DNA of 64,000 bases from JACNIV01 sp965370415 (lineage in GTDB: Bacteria > Cloacimonadota > Cloacimonadia > Cloacimonadales > TCS61), in assembly GCA_965370415.1 (NCBI GenBank), contig CBDUTJ010000007.1, positions 1 through 64,000 on the forward strand. Reading direction: 5' to 3'. The position numbers were made by a program, and so were the translations under genes. A model generated the notes under the pieces. It saw nothing but the letters and a program-made list of their open reading frames with translations. It was not told the DNA's origin and did no database searches. Positions 26,318 to 35,174 of the stretch are shown here, piece by piece (position 1 is the stretch's first letter; each line of letters begins with the position of its first letter).

Positions 26318-28471
26318 CTATTTCAACAGTAGCATCTTCCCGGTGATTTCATTTTTCTGTGTTTTCAATTTGTAGAAATAGATACCTGATGTAACATCTT
26401 TGCCACTTTCATCTTTTCCATCCCATGACACATTATAATCACCTGCAGGTTGTGTTCCGGTAACAAGTGTTTTCACTTTCTGTCCCTTGATGTTATAGAT
26501 CGAAATTGAAATTTGAGAATCTTCAGGTAAGCTATAGGCAATTGTTGTTACCGGATTGAATGGATTTGGATGATTTGATGCTTCCAATCTGGAAGGAGCA
26601 GGTGTACTCTCCGGTTCGTTTTTGAAGGATACATAGTAACTGTACCTGCCCTTCTCGACTTTTATTGTTCCCTTTTCGGTTAGAGATGTTTCAGGATCGT
26701 AAACATTGTATTCTCTTATAAGTTTGTTCTCTGATCTTCCACCATAATAGAATTCAAATTCCAAATTACCCTGACTTCCCAGGATATATGCACAGATTTG
26801 AGCAAGTGTATCTTGAACCACGGTCGCACCCTGGCATTCCCCATCTAACAAAGCACCGATCTCCGTTGGCAAGTCTTCCGGGTCAAGTTGCATGTAAATT
26901 GGAATATAATCAAATTCTTCTTCATAAGAGAAAGCTTGTGGTTTTTCGATATTATACGATTCTCTTGGTGCTTCATTAATCCAGGAGAATTCATCAATAT
27001 CTTCTTCGCACAAGACAACAACCATATCTCCCGAACTTAGAGTATAAGGCACATCAGGCCATCCATTATCATATTCAACTGACCAGTGCTGTGCCTGGAT
27101 TTCATAGATGTTATCAAGGTAACCGTAAAAAGCATCATAAACATGCTGAGTTTCTTCCAGGAAATAACCGATATAGTTATCCATTTCAGCAAGTACCGGG
27201 AATGTTGTTCCTGGTTCACATCTGAAACCGGAAATATCAAACTCACATTGATTCTCAGTTCGAAATTTATACCCTTGTGGACTGGTAATTTCGTGGTCTG
27301 GATTGATCCAATCAGGATCCTCATAATGAAACTCTATTACAAATCCTGTTCCCAATTGAATACATGTACCAGTCATCAAATCATCTCGTATTGGATCAAG
27401 CAAAGGATCAACGGTATTATTGTCTCCTGTCATTGTTATATCCAAAATATCAAAGCACAACCACTTCCAGCCGGCATCTGGTAGTGTATAAAGGTCTGGG
27501 AATTCATAGGTTTTGATTTCATGGTCTTTATAATATGCACCCATATCGTTGCGAGTACCGTCGGGATCATTATATTGGGGGTCAGGGTCACCGGTGTCTA
27601 TGCAGGGAGATTTTTCTGTTTCGGTCCATTTGAGAGTGTAATCATCTAATCCAGGATTTTCAAAAAGTGGATCTTCATCTATGTTACCTGTACCTTGCCA
27701 ACCGTCCTGAATATCTGAATATGAAACATTTACCGTTCCAAGGTCATTAACAATTTGGGTACTATTTCCATAAACGATAGAATTTTTTATTGTGCTTGTA
27801 CCATATCCGTTACCAATACCAATATAAGTGTTATCCACAATTGTACAATTTTCTACGATCATGTCTAAATCGGTTCCTAATCCATTTTCATTAGAAGAGA
27901 CTAAACTATTGCTAATGATTATACATTCCCTGTTTGCTGCCCAATTATGAGTACTTATTATTGCGATATAAGAATTATTCCTCAATATAGAATTATTAAC
28001 ATTTATTGGATGAAAAGCTTCAGACATAACTCCATAAACATTGTTTTCTATAACACAATAATTTATAAAGAAATAAGTTGGCCAGAAAATATAGTAAATT
28101 CTTATAGCTGTGCCACCGTCTGATATTGTTAAACCACTAATTGTAATGGATGTATAAGAATCATCCGGGCTTGTTGTTCGCAGAAAGGTTGGTGTATTTT
28201 GATTTGCTGGTTCAACAACAGTGTTTTCTACAACATCGGGATCTTGCGGATTAGTGCTTCTTATGATTAAAAAACCTTGTTGGAAATTGTCTAAATTAAC
28301 ATTCTCGAAATATATATACTGATGAATGATAATTTCATCAAAAGAATTTGCTACATCAACAGCACTTTGAATTGTCTCATATGGCTGTCCTGGTCCTACA
28401 TGAAGCTCTGTCGCCATCAAAATACTTGCACAGAAAGCAAGTATAAGTGTTAATAAGAATTCCTTCTTAAT
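26318..28471 (-). CDS. Beta-helix T9SS cargo protein B (apparent ATT start)
   Basis: 717 residues if read from the ATT codon at 28469-28471. This codon sits nine bases after GGAG, the same spacing as the ATG of paralogue B' (34018), and gives a signal peptide (KKEFLLTLILAFCASILMA). The first in-frame TTG (28420) or ATG (28417) would remove that signal. A shorter ATG at 28478 reads only ATG AAA GAT then TAA. N-terminal beta-helix (about 20-270, LHVGPGQPYETIQSAV), a shared middle domain also found in B' (about 300-610), then a type A T9SS domain (NHPNPFNPVTTIAYSL, ends GKMLLLK). Whether ATT is a real start, a mutation or a sequence error cannot be told from here. Confidence 0.75.
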   Translation of the reverse strand: MKKEFLLTLILAFCASILMATELHVGPGQPYETIQSAVDVANSFDEIIIHQYIYFENVNLDNFQQGFLIIRSTNPQDPDVVENTVVEPANQNTPTFLRTTSPDDSYTSITISGLTISDGGTAIRIYYIFWPTYFFINYCVIENNVYGVMSEAFHPINVNNSILRNNSYIAIISTHNWAANRECIIISNSLVSSNENGLGTDLDMIVENCTIVDNTYIGIGNGYGTSTIKNSIVYGNSTQIVNDLGTVNVSYSDIQDGWQGTGNIDEDPLFENPGLDDYTLKWTETEKSPCIDTGDPDPQYNDPDGTRNDMGAYYKDHEIKTYEFPDLYTLPDAGWKWLCFDILDITMTGDNNTVDPLLDPIRDDLMTGTCIQLGTGFVIEFHYEDPDWINPDHEITSPQGYKFRTENQCEFDISGFRCEPGTTFPVLAEMDNYIGYFLEETQHVYDAFYGYLDNIYEIQAQHWSVEYDNGWPDVPYTLSSGDMVVVLCEEDIDEFSWINEAPRESYNIEKPQAFSYEEEFDYIPIYMQLDPEDLPTEIGALLDGECQGATVVQDTLAQICAYILGSQGNLEFEFYYGGRSENKLIREYNVYDPETSLTEKGTIKVEKGRYSYYVSFKNEPESTPAPSRLEASNHPNPFNPVTTIAYSLPEDSQISISIYNIKGQKVKTLVTGTQPAGDYNVSWDGKDESGKDVTSGIYFYKLKTQKNEITGKMLLLK

Positions 28472-28526
28472 CTTTCATTTCTCCTTTTAATTTTTTTCCC
28501 CTTTCCGTTTTTTCCTTTCTTCCGGG

Positions 28527-28554
28527 TATAGAATCAAGGTAGTTCCAATATCAA
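28527..28554 (-). promoter_or_regulatory. Possible promoter of cargo B
   Basis: On the minus strand, TTGATA (28554-28549), 16 bases, TCTATA (28532-28527). The counterpart upstream of B' has 17 bases of spacing. Matches to consensus are modest; the strong conservation of the surrounding leader in both copies is the better argument. Confidence 0.3.
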
Positions 28555-28667
28555 TCCACCTGCAAAGAAACATTTATGCAAGTGGTTATGTCAAGTGAAT
28601 TTGTTCTTTCCCAAAAAGTAAATATTCATTTCTCAAATTACCTTCCTCTATCCCGTAAAATGCAAAA

Positions 28668-28685
28668 GTGTGACTTCACCACTCA
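28668..28685. promoter_or_regulatory. GTGTGAC motif, copy 1
   Basis: GTGTGACTTCACCACTCA. The half-site TGTGA resembles CRP/FNR sites but the right half is poor. Copies at 28784-28800 and 34224-34240. Confidence 0.3.
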
Positions 28686-28783
28686 ATATTTTTTTATTTT
28701 TTATCTCATTAAAGGCGTTTAATGCTAGATAATGTCTTCATTTTTTTTTCTTCGTCTATATTAATATCCCAATAATCATCAAA

Positions 28784-28800
28784 GTGTGACTTCATCACCC
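28784..28800. promoter_or_regulatory. GTGTGAC motif, copy 2
   Basis: GTGTGACTTCATCACCC: TGTGA and TCACC are a near-dyad spaced five bases. It precedes ATTGTTAAATGTGAAAATAA, which is also conserved upstream of B'. Confidence 0.35.
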
Positions 28801-28880
28801 ATAAAAAATTGTTAAATGTGAAAATAATTACCTTTTTAGACCTTAAATTGAATTATATTTCATGGAAATAGTTATATTAA

Positions 28881-28932
28881 CTTTCCTAAATCTCTATCGG
28901 TGGAAATTTCATAGAAGATAGGTTTAGGAAAG
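28881..28932. repeat. 52-bp boundary hairpin, copy 2
   Basis: CTTTCCTAAA pairs with TTTAGGAAAG. Compared with copy 1, one G:C pair has become T:A on both arms, a compensatory change that keeps the stem. Confidence 0.75.
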
Positions 28933-29024
28933 ATCTCTAAGCCGGACTAGTATCATTTCTGCTCGTTACGACTATGCCATGCGGCATCGCGTGGAAATCC
29001 TCTTTCGTAAGAATGAAAATTTTT

Positions 29025-29129
29025 GTCTTTGCGAGGAATCTTCTTTGGTATTTCTATCGAAGCAATCTTATTTATAACAATCTTCAATCATATAAGATTG
29101 CCGCAGTCGCTACGTTCCTTCGCAAAGAC
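29025..29129. repeat. GTCTTTGCGAGGAA..TTCCTTCGCAAAGAC palindrome
   Basis: Ends GTCTTTGCGAGGAATCTTC and TTCCTTCGCAAAGAC are imperfect inverted repeats with internal GAAGCAATCTTA and ATAAGATTGCCGC arms. Begins a few bases past the A' stop. Probably the same style of mobile palindrome as 38-165, but a distinct subfamily. Confidence 0.6.
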
Positions 29130-29134
29130 AACTA

Positions 29135-31651
29135 CTACTTCAACAACATACATTTTCTTACATACGATTTGGATGGCGTTTGTAATTGATAAAAATAAAC
29201 ACCAGAACCAACCAGTTTCCCATTATCATCTTTGCCATTCCAGATCATTTCGCTGCGACCGGGACTCATGTAGCAATCTAATAGAGTTTTGACTTTCTGT
29301 CCTTTTATATTGTAGATCTCAAGTTTTACATTTCCCTCTTCCGGAAGATTGAATACTATTTTCGTTTCCGGGTTGAAAGGATTTGGATAGTTGATAATTT
29401 GAATTTGTGAGATGGGAATTTCTTCCTCTGCGCTAACCGGATCATAAATGAATTCAAGTGGAATAATAGCAGTTTCTTCTGTGCCATACAAAGCTGAAAC
29501 ACCTGCTATATAGGAATTTCCAATTATCAAATCATTAAACGTGTATTCGTTGAGAAATGCGCTAACTGTTGATTGAAATTCATCATCCAGATAGACGTTG
29601 TAACCGGTTGCATTAAAGCCAGCTGGCATTTGCCAGGAGAGAGTTGCATTTTCCATTACCAGGTAAATGGGAGCTGCATTGCCGGGGAATTCATAAGCTC
29701 CCATATCTATACCATTACCGCAAACCCTGGGATTACCAGCCAGATCGTAGGCTGGAAGAACTACACCATACGGTAATTCCAATGTGCCGGCATCTATGCA
29801 GGGTGAACTTTCGGATAAAGCAAAAGGATTATCTCCAGTTCCATAAAACAGAGGATCTTCATCCAGATTATTATCTGCCCACTCAATGATATTATAGCCT
29901 ATAGATTGCACTCCATCTAATCCGCCTTCAACAAGAGAATTTTGCACGGATAAAGTATTTGTATGACCATTGCCACCATCCAGAACAAGTTCCCTTGGAA
30001 TATCTCCGTAAAGAATGGAATTGTAAATATGAAGTTCCGATTCGTATGATACGACAACTGCTCCGCCTGTATAACTTTCATTATCGGATATAGTACTATT
30101 TATAAGATTTACATACGCCCCTTCCGAAACCCTTATTGCACTTTCATCATTCGGCCAATCTATCATATGACTAACATTATTCGTAATTTGAGCATTGATA
30201 ATATTTGCAACATATTCAAAATTAGGATAACCATTGTTGTTGATGATAAATCCACCCGCTGCAGGGTGTTCATTGTTTAACGGAGTAATGTTATCTATCT
30301 TAAAATTTGTTAAATTCACTGTATAACCGTAAGAACCTCTTATTTTACAAGCTCTCCCGCCTTGTGCATCATGAAGATAAATCCTATCCATATTGATATG
30401 AGTATAAGTTGATCTGATTAATGTATATGAACAAAGTTCATAATTTGATATTTCAATATTTTGTAAGAAGACATTATGATTCCTTTGTATATAAATTGAT
30501 GGCATATAATAACTGTTTATCATTTTAAAATTTTTCACGGAATAATCTCTTTGTAGAAATCCTTCATTTATACCAAGATAATCTCTCGCATAAATATGAC
30601 CTAAACCCAGTTCCGCATCCAGGATCGTGTTATCCCGTGATTCACCGATTACGGAAACATAACTTTTCATGTGAAGCGGAAAATATTGATCATTAAGGCT
30701 CGGAGAATACAAACCGTCTGCCACGTGAACTGTTCTATGATGAAGACTATCTGCTTTGATCATCGTTAAAGCATAATGAATGTTTTGTAACGGCTCATAC
30801 GGAGTTAAGCCGCTGTTACTATTATCTCCATCAGCAGCAACATAAAGATCGTGTTCAACCTGCTCTATCTTACCGTGTTGGATATTATAAGTTATATCAC
30901 CCGGCTGGTAAATTCCCACATTATTTGATGCATAAAGAAAAAAATAATCGGGTTCCATTACAGTAAAGGTATCTACGATTACTTCAATGTTTGTAGTGTT
31001 AGAAGATCTAAAAATATCGTTGCCTTCTCCTGCAAAATTAAGATAAATGTTATTTAATATTTCATTATCAAATACTAAATTGGATAACCATAAAAAAATA
31101 CCACCTCCAATCCAATAAGCATGATTTTTTGTAATTGAATTTCCGATTAAATCGGTATAAGTGCTTTTTAAATAGAGACCACCGCCTGTATTTGCTCTAT
31201 TATTTTTTATAATATTTTTTTTCAGAGTAAAATATACATATTCAGAACGTATTCCACCACCCTGTTTGTCATAGTGTCCATATTGATGCCAGCCGGAACC
31301 ATGCTGAACTACAAAACCGCAGATATACACATTTATTGAATTGTATTCTTCACCTTCGAGCCTGATAACACTGCCTTGCTGGTTTCCATCCAATATTGTT
31401 GTATGTATATCTTGTTCATTACCTGTAAATTCATAATTGGAAACCAGGGAAATCGACTTATCGATAAAGAGATTTTCAAAATAAGTTCCCGGATATACTC
31501 TGATCGTGTCCCCGTTTACGGAAGCATCGATACCTTCCTGGATCACTGTGTAATCGCCTGTTCCGTTTTGATTGATCTCGATGATTGAAGAATTTAGCAA
31601 CGAATAAAAACCAACAAGAGTGAACAAAAGAAAAATACTTTTTAATTTCAT
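29135..31651 (-). CDS. Beta-helix T9SS cargo protein A'
   Basis: 838 residues; ATG preceded by GGAGAAATT and a signal peptide (MKLKSIFLLFTLVGFYSLLNS). Layout follows A: first beta-helix (YTVIQEGIDASVNGD), second DUF1565-type helix (YVAADGDNSNSGLTPYEPL), then an added fibronectin-III-like segment (about 675-740, GYNVYLDDEFQSTV), and a T9SS type A domain nearly the same as in A (NYPNPFNPETKIVFNLPEEG, CMLLK end). The last 270 bases of A and A' are near-copies at DNA level, so the duplication or later gene conversion is fairly recent there. Probably a surface protein; no enzyme motif. Confidence 0.8.
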   Translation of the reverse strand: MKLKSIFLLFTLVGFYSLLNSSIIEINQNGTGDYTVIQEGIDASVNGDTIRVYPGTYFENLFIDKSISLVSNYEFTGNEQDIHTTILDGNQQGSVIRLEGEEYNSINVYICGFVVQHGSGWHQYGHYDKQGGGIRSEYVYFTLKKNIIKNNRANTGGGLYLKSTYTDLIGNSITKNHAYWIGGGIFLWLSNLVFDNEILNNIYLNFAGEGNDIFRSSNTTNIEVIVDTFTVMEPDYFFLYASNNVGIYQPGDITYNIQHGKIEQVEHDLYVAADGDNSNSGLTPYEPLQNIHYALTMIKADSLHHRTVHVADGLYSPSLNDQYFPLHMKSYVSVIGESRDNTILDAELGLGHIYARDYLGINEGFLQRDYSVKNFKMINSYYMPSIYIQRNHNVFLQNIEISNYELCSYTLIRSTYTHINMDRIYLHDAQGGRACKIRGSYGYTVNLTNFKIDNITPLNNEHPAAGGFIINNNGYPNFEYVANIINAQITNNVSHMIDWPNDESAIRVSEGAYVNLINSTISDNESYTGGAVVVSYESELHIYNSILYGDIPRELVLDGGNGHTNTLSVQNSLVEGGLDGVQSIGYNIIEWADNNLDEDPLFYGTGDNPFALSESSPCIDAGTLELPYGVVLPAYDLAGNPRVCGNGIDMGAYEFPGNAAPIYLVMENATLSWQMPAGFNATGYNVYLDDEFQSTVSAFLNEYTFNDLIIGNSYIAGVSALYGTEETAIIPLEFIYDPVSAEEEIPISQIQIINYPNPFNPETKIVFNLPEEGNVKLEIYNIKGQKVKTLLDCYMSPGRSEMIWNGKDDNGKLVGSGVYFYQLQTPSKSYVRKCMLLK

Positions 31652-31668
31652 AATTTCTCCAAACTTCT

Positions 31669-31730
31669 GTCATTCTCGTGTAAACGGGAATCTAATTAAT
31701 TTCATAGATTCCCACTTTCGTGGGAATGAC
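31669..31730. repeat. GTCATTCC..GGGAATGAC inverted-repeat element, copy 2
   Basis: GTCATTCTCGTGTAAACGGG then AATCTA; right arm TAGATTCCCACTTTCGTGGG then AATGAC. Close copy of 26069-26138. Confidence 0.65.
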
Positions 31731-31748
31731 AATTCTCAAAGAACGAAT

Positions 31749-31776
31749 GCAGGTGACAATGGCTATTGTCACCTGC
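31749..31776 (-). terminator. Perfect 12-bp hairpin 10 bases past cargo B'
   Basis: GCAGGTGACAAT and ATTGTCACCTGC pair perfectly around GGCT. It lies 10 bases past the stop of B' on the minus strand and is the strongest stem seen in the window. There is no clear U-run after it, so it may stabilise the mRNA end or end transcription. Confidence 0.5.
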
Positions 31777-31786
31777 AACACACACA

Positions 31787-34018
31787 TTATTTCATCAGGA
31801 TCATCTTCTTACTTATGACTTTATCTGCTGTTTCCAGTCGATACAGATAAATGCCACTGGAAACTGGATTGTTGTTTTCATCTCTTCCGTCCCAGATAAC
31901 AGAATGCTTACCTTCCGGCAGCTGCCGGATGCCACTGACAAGCTGTTTCACCTTCTGTCCCTTCAAATTATAAATTGCAATTTCGATGTTTTCAGTGTTT
32001 TCGGTGTTTAATTCAAATGAAATTGTCGTGGTCGGGTTGAACGGATTAGGATAGTTGCTAAGATTGATATGTAAAGGTTCTTGTGGACTATTATCTCCGT
32101 CTTTCCCCAGCTTGATCAAAGAGAATTGGCTTTCAAAAGGATGCAATGTGGTCGATTCATATTGTTCTGTCTCAAAATTATATTTCCAGACAATATCGAT
32201 CTTTCGGATATTTCTTCCGCCGGAAACAAGCTCGAAGCTTAAATTATCGCTTCTATTTATGGCATCCGTATATGCCATCAGTTGGACAGGATAACCTTCC
32301 ACTTTACTTGCTCCCACACATACATCACCCTGATAAATTCCTACTTCTAAAATATTTTCGCCATTTTCGATGTATTCTATCTCTATCATCTCATAATTCG
32401 GTTTGTCTTCATAAGTAAAGAATTCTGTTTCCTCTTTCTCGTAAGGCTCTGATATGCTGAGGCTGTTCCAATGCAGTTCAAATTGTTCATCAACTACAAT
32501 GGCATAACCTTTCCCGTATTTAAAAGTTCCGGGCTCACTTGTAGCGGTACTCATTCCATACCATTGCCCGTTTATTTTGTAAACAAACCAATCTTCCGCA
32601 CAGATCAAAGTAACATGGTCTAATTGGTCACCCAACGCAAACTGATAAGATTGTGTCATTGGAAGCCAGTATCCTACCCAGTTTCTCTGATTCGGATAAA
32701 CTGTTTTTGTATGATCATCAGGTAAGCGGCTTCCCGGCTCAGGAAGGATATAAGAACCATCTTCTTGCGGATCAAGTTTGTAACCGTTATCGGATCTGAT
32801 TGTGTAAGATGGATCTGACCATAAACCTCCCACATAAGTTAAAACAACATCAGGACCATACATAAGAGTCATCGCCTCTGGAAATGGTATCATATCTTCC
32901 AGTAATTGATAAGCAATAACAGGGTCGTTACCTTCTCTTTCTAATCTCGGAAAAGAGACCCAGTTCCAGTGGTTACCTTCGCAATACTTAATATCTATGA
33001 GGGTAGGATAGCAACCCATATCCAGGCGTGTTCCGTCCGGATCGATTTCGTTCGGGTCACCGCTGTCGATACAAGGGCTGCCTTCCAATAGATTAAATTC
33101 ATAATTAGTTTCCATACAAAAATCAGGATCATCATCAATATTGCCGGTACCTGTGTAACCATCTTCGATATCTGAATATGTTACAGTTACAGTACCATTA
33201 TCGTTGTCAATTTGAGTATCATTTCCGTAAATGATAGAACTAATCACAGAAAGTGTACCGTACTCTGATATAAAAAATCCAGTATCATTGTTATTAGTAT
33301 CAGTATTAGTTACAGTACATTCATAAATACCTAAGTTTTGATAATATTGACCGGTATCATCGGTTAAATCAATAGAAACTCCGTTATCATAAAACAAACA
33401 ACCAAGAACTCCTGTATCTGATCGATAACCTAGATATAGGCCAGTATCGTTGTCATAAACAACATTATAATTAAACCAATCTGACCATCCTACATTGCCT
33501 GATGTTTCTTTGCTGTAATAAGCTATATCATTGTTTAGAAGTTCATTCGTAGTAATTTCAATTCGCTTTTGATTATCTCCCACATAAATTGCAGTACCAA
33601 GCCCATCGATGACATTATCATATATTTTAGCCGGTGTTAATCCGTCGAAGTTAGTAAGTTTAACACCTACAGCTGAACTGCTGCCAATAATTTTAAAACC
33701 ATGTAATTTCGGTGGGGCTACACCTGGATTATCAATATATGTCATATCTATCACAATACCTAAAGACGGTGAACTGAGGTCACCATTGATTATAGTCATT
33801 GGAGAACCCTGACTATAAATTTCAAGACTTTTTCCATCAAAATCAAAACCTTCATATCCATTATAATAACTATATACATGTATGATGTCTCCATTTGAAG
33901 CAATATCTATAACATCTTGAATTGAGTCTCCATGATACACATTATAAGTGGTAGCAAATGATTGTAATGAAAATACAACAATAGAAAGTGCTATTAGTAC
34001 TATTTTTTTTATTTTCAT
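31787..34018 (-). CDS. Beta-helix T9SS cargo protein B'
   Basis: 743 residues; start ATG with GGAG nine bases upstream and signal peptide (MKIKKIVLIALSIVVFSLQSFA). Beta-helix region (about 25-310) with Asp/Asn-rich rungs, followed by the domain shared with B (GYKLDPQEDGSYILPEPG, NWVGYWLPMTQ) and a type A T9SS domain (LSNYPNPFNPTTTISFEL, ends ISKKMILMK). Matches B in layout and leader. The shared middle domain is not one I can name; it looks like paired beta domains and may bind a ligand. Confidence 0.8.
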   Translation of the reverse strand: MKIKKIVLIALSIVVFSLQSFATTYNVYHGDSIQDVIDIASNGDIIHVYSYYNGYEGFDFDGKSLEIYSQGSPMTIINGDLSSPSLGIVIDMTYIDNPGVAPPKLHGFKIIGSSSAVGVKLTNFDGLTPAKIYDNVIDGLGTAIYVGDNQKRIEITTNELLNNDIAYYSKETSGNVGWSDWFNYNVVYDNDTGLYLGYRSDTGVLGCLFYDNGVSIDLTDDTGQYYQNLGIYECTVTNTDTNNNDTGFFISEYGTLSVISSIIYGNDTQIDNDNGTVTVTYSDIEDGYTGTGNIDDDPDFCMETNYEFNLLEGSPCIDSGDPNEIDPDGTRLDMGCYPTLIDIKYCEGNHWNWVSFPRLEREGNDPVIAYQLLEDMIPFPEAMTLMYGPDVVLTYVGGLWSDPSYTIRSDNGYKLDPQEDGSYILPEPGSRLPDDHTKTVYPNQRNWVGYWLPMTQSYQFALGDQLDHVTLICAEDWFVYKINGQWYGMSTATSEPGTFKYGKGYAIVVDEQFELHWNSLSISEPYEKEETEFFTYEDKPNYEMIEIEYIENGENILEVGIYQGDVCVGASKVEGYPVQLMAYTDAINRSDNLSFELVSGGRNIRKIDIVWKYNFETEQYESTTLHPFESQFSLIKLGKDGDNSPQEPLHINLSNYPNPFNPTTTISFELNTENTENIEIAIYNLKGQKVKQLVSGIRQLPEGKHSVIWDGRDENNNPVSSGIYLYRLETADKVISKKMILMK

Positions 34019-34073
34019 CTTTAAATTCTCCTTTTAATTTTTTTTCCCTTTCCGTTTTTTCCTTTCTTCCGGG

Positions 34074-34102
34074 TATAGAATCAAGGTAGTTCCAATTATC
34101 AA
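34074..34102 (-). promoter_or_regulatory. Possible promoter of cargo B'
   Basis: On the minus strand TTGATA (34102-34097), 17 bases, TCTATA (34079-34074). The same boxes occur upstream of cargo B with one base less. The -10 is weak; conservation of the leader supports some function. Confidence 0.35.
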
Positions 34103-34223
34103 GCCACCTACAAAGAAACGTTTATGCAAGTGGTTATGTCAAGTGAATTTGTTCTTTCCCAAAAAGTAAATATTTATTTCCAAAATTACCTTCCTCTATA
34201 TACATATCCCAAAAAATGCATAA

Positions 34224-34240
34224 GTGTGACGCCACCAGTC
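34224..34240. promoter_or_regulatory. GTGTGAC motif, copy 3
   Basis: GTGTGACGCCACCAGTC, followed by ATTGTTAAATGTGAAAATAA as in the cargo B leader. Possible operator. Confidence 0.3.
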
Positions 34241-34321
34241 AAAAAAAATTGTTAAATGTGAAAATAATTACCTTTTTAGACCTTAAACTGAATAATATTT
34301 TATGGAAAAAGTTAAAATCAA

Positions 34322-34373
34322 CTTTCCTAAACCTCTTTCGATAGAACTTTCATGGAAGATAGATTTCGGAAAG
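34322..34373. repeat. 52-bp boundary hairpin, copy 3
   Basis: CTTTCCTAAA with TTTCGGAAAG; one T-C mismatch relative to the perfectly paired copies 1 and 2. Loop region ATAGAACTTTCATGGAA matches copy 1 closely. Confidence 0.7.
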
Positions 34374-34439
34374 GTTTTATAATAAGATACTTTTTCACTC
34401 ATTGACAAAATATCAATCAACCAGAAAATTCAATCCAGC

Positions 34440-35168
34440 ATGAAAAATGATAATAGAAAATTCAGTCTAATTAGTATTTTACTTTTACTTTCCTGCCTAA
34501 TTATGGCAGAAGATTTTATTGAATTCAAACAAACAGAAGAGCAACAATATAAAGGAAATGTGATTTTTGATGAGATGGTGCTGGCAATGGGTGATATCGC
34601 CAGTATAAAAAATATTCGAACAAAAGGAATTACCAATCAGCCACTCGCGCATGGTATGTTATCATTCCCTGTGGAAGTTACAGCAATTTTTCCTGATAAA
34701 TTCAAAGTTAAATTCCAGGAAAAGGAATTCATAATTAATAAAGATAAGGGGTGGTTGAAATATCCCCGGGGCTATTATGAGAATCTTCCTGAATCTTATG
34801 TAAAAACCATATTAGGAAACCTGGAAAGGAACCTGATACGAATCGCTAGAAATAAAGAGGAATATGAAATCCTGTTCCTGGGAGAAGAGCATATTCTAGA
34901 TAGGGATTGCCAGAAGCTGCTTCTGAAAAAAGACGGAACAGAAATGATCTTGTTAATAGACACGGAAAAGCATCTGCCCCTGCAAATGCTGTATGAGAAT
35001 AAAAATGCTAAAACTCTTTTGGAAAGAACTTACCTGGAATATAGAAAAGTGGATGGTGTTATGTTTCCGGTACACACTGTTTCTTACGATGATAAAGCAC
35101 AATTAGTGAGTGAGATCATTATTGAAGAAATTGAGTTAAATATTGTGATTGATAAAGACGAATTCTAA
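34440..35168 (+). CDS. LolA-like outer-membrane lipoprotein-sorting protein (tentative)
   Basis: 242 residues. Signal peptide (about 1-22, ends LIMAED) and a beta-rich body with pattern KVKFQEKEFIINKDKGW, EEHILDRDCQKLLLKKDG and YLEYRKVDGVMFPVHTV, the latter typical of LolA/LppX-like folds that read a sorting protein or an outer membrane factor (the KxxxVxFPxxxxxxD end). I recognise the style, not a specific subfamily. It stands alone on the plus strand, divergent from cargo B'. Confidence 0.5.
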   Translation: MKNDNRKFSLISILLLLSCLIMAEDFIEFKQTEEQQYKGNVIFDEMVLAMGDIASIKNIRTKGITNQPLAHGMLSFPVEVTAIFPDKFKVKFQEKEFIINKDKGWLKYPRGYYENLPESYVKTILGNLERNLIRIARNKEEYEILFLGEEHILDRDCQKLLLKKDGTEMILLIDTEKHLPLQMLYENKNAKTLLERTYLEYRKVDGVMFPVHTVSYDDKAQLVSEIIIEEIELNIVIDKDEF

Positions 35169-35174
35169 GAAATT

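Larger units (their letters stand above)
28472..29134. other. Long leader of cargo B and 3' region of cargo A'
   Basis: 663 non-coding bases. 28472-28660 and 28785-28870 nearly match the leader of B' (34019-34320); 28668-28783 is extra and looks like a duplication that repeats the GTGTGAC motif. Then comes the boundary hairpin (28881-28932), a decayed version of the CGTTACG hairpin, and a palindrome (29025-29129) just past the A' stop. Confidence 0.6.
31652..31786. other. Intergenic region between B' and A'
   Basis: 135 bases with a GTCATTCTCG..GGGAATGAC repeat (31669-31730) and a perfect 12-bp hairpin (31749-31776) just past the B' stop. Confidence 0.55.
34019..34439. other. Leader of cargo B' and divergent region to the LolA-like gene
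   Basis: About 300 bases nearly copy the cargo B leader, followed by hairpin copy 3 (34322-34373). The rightward gene at 34440 has no evident Shine-Dalgarno; TTGACA at 34402-34407 lacks a convincing -10. Confidence 0.55.
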
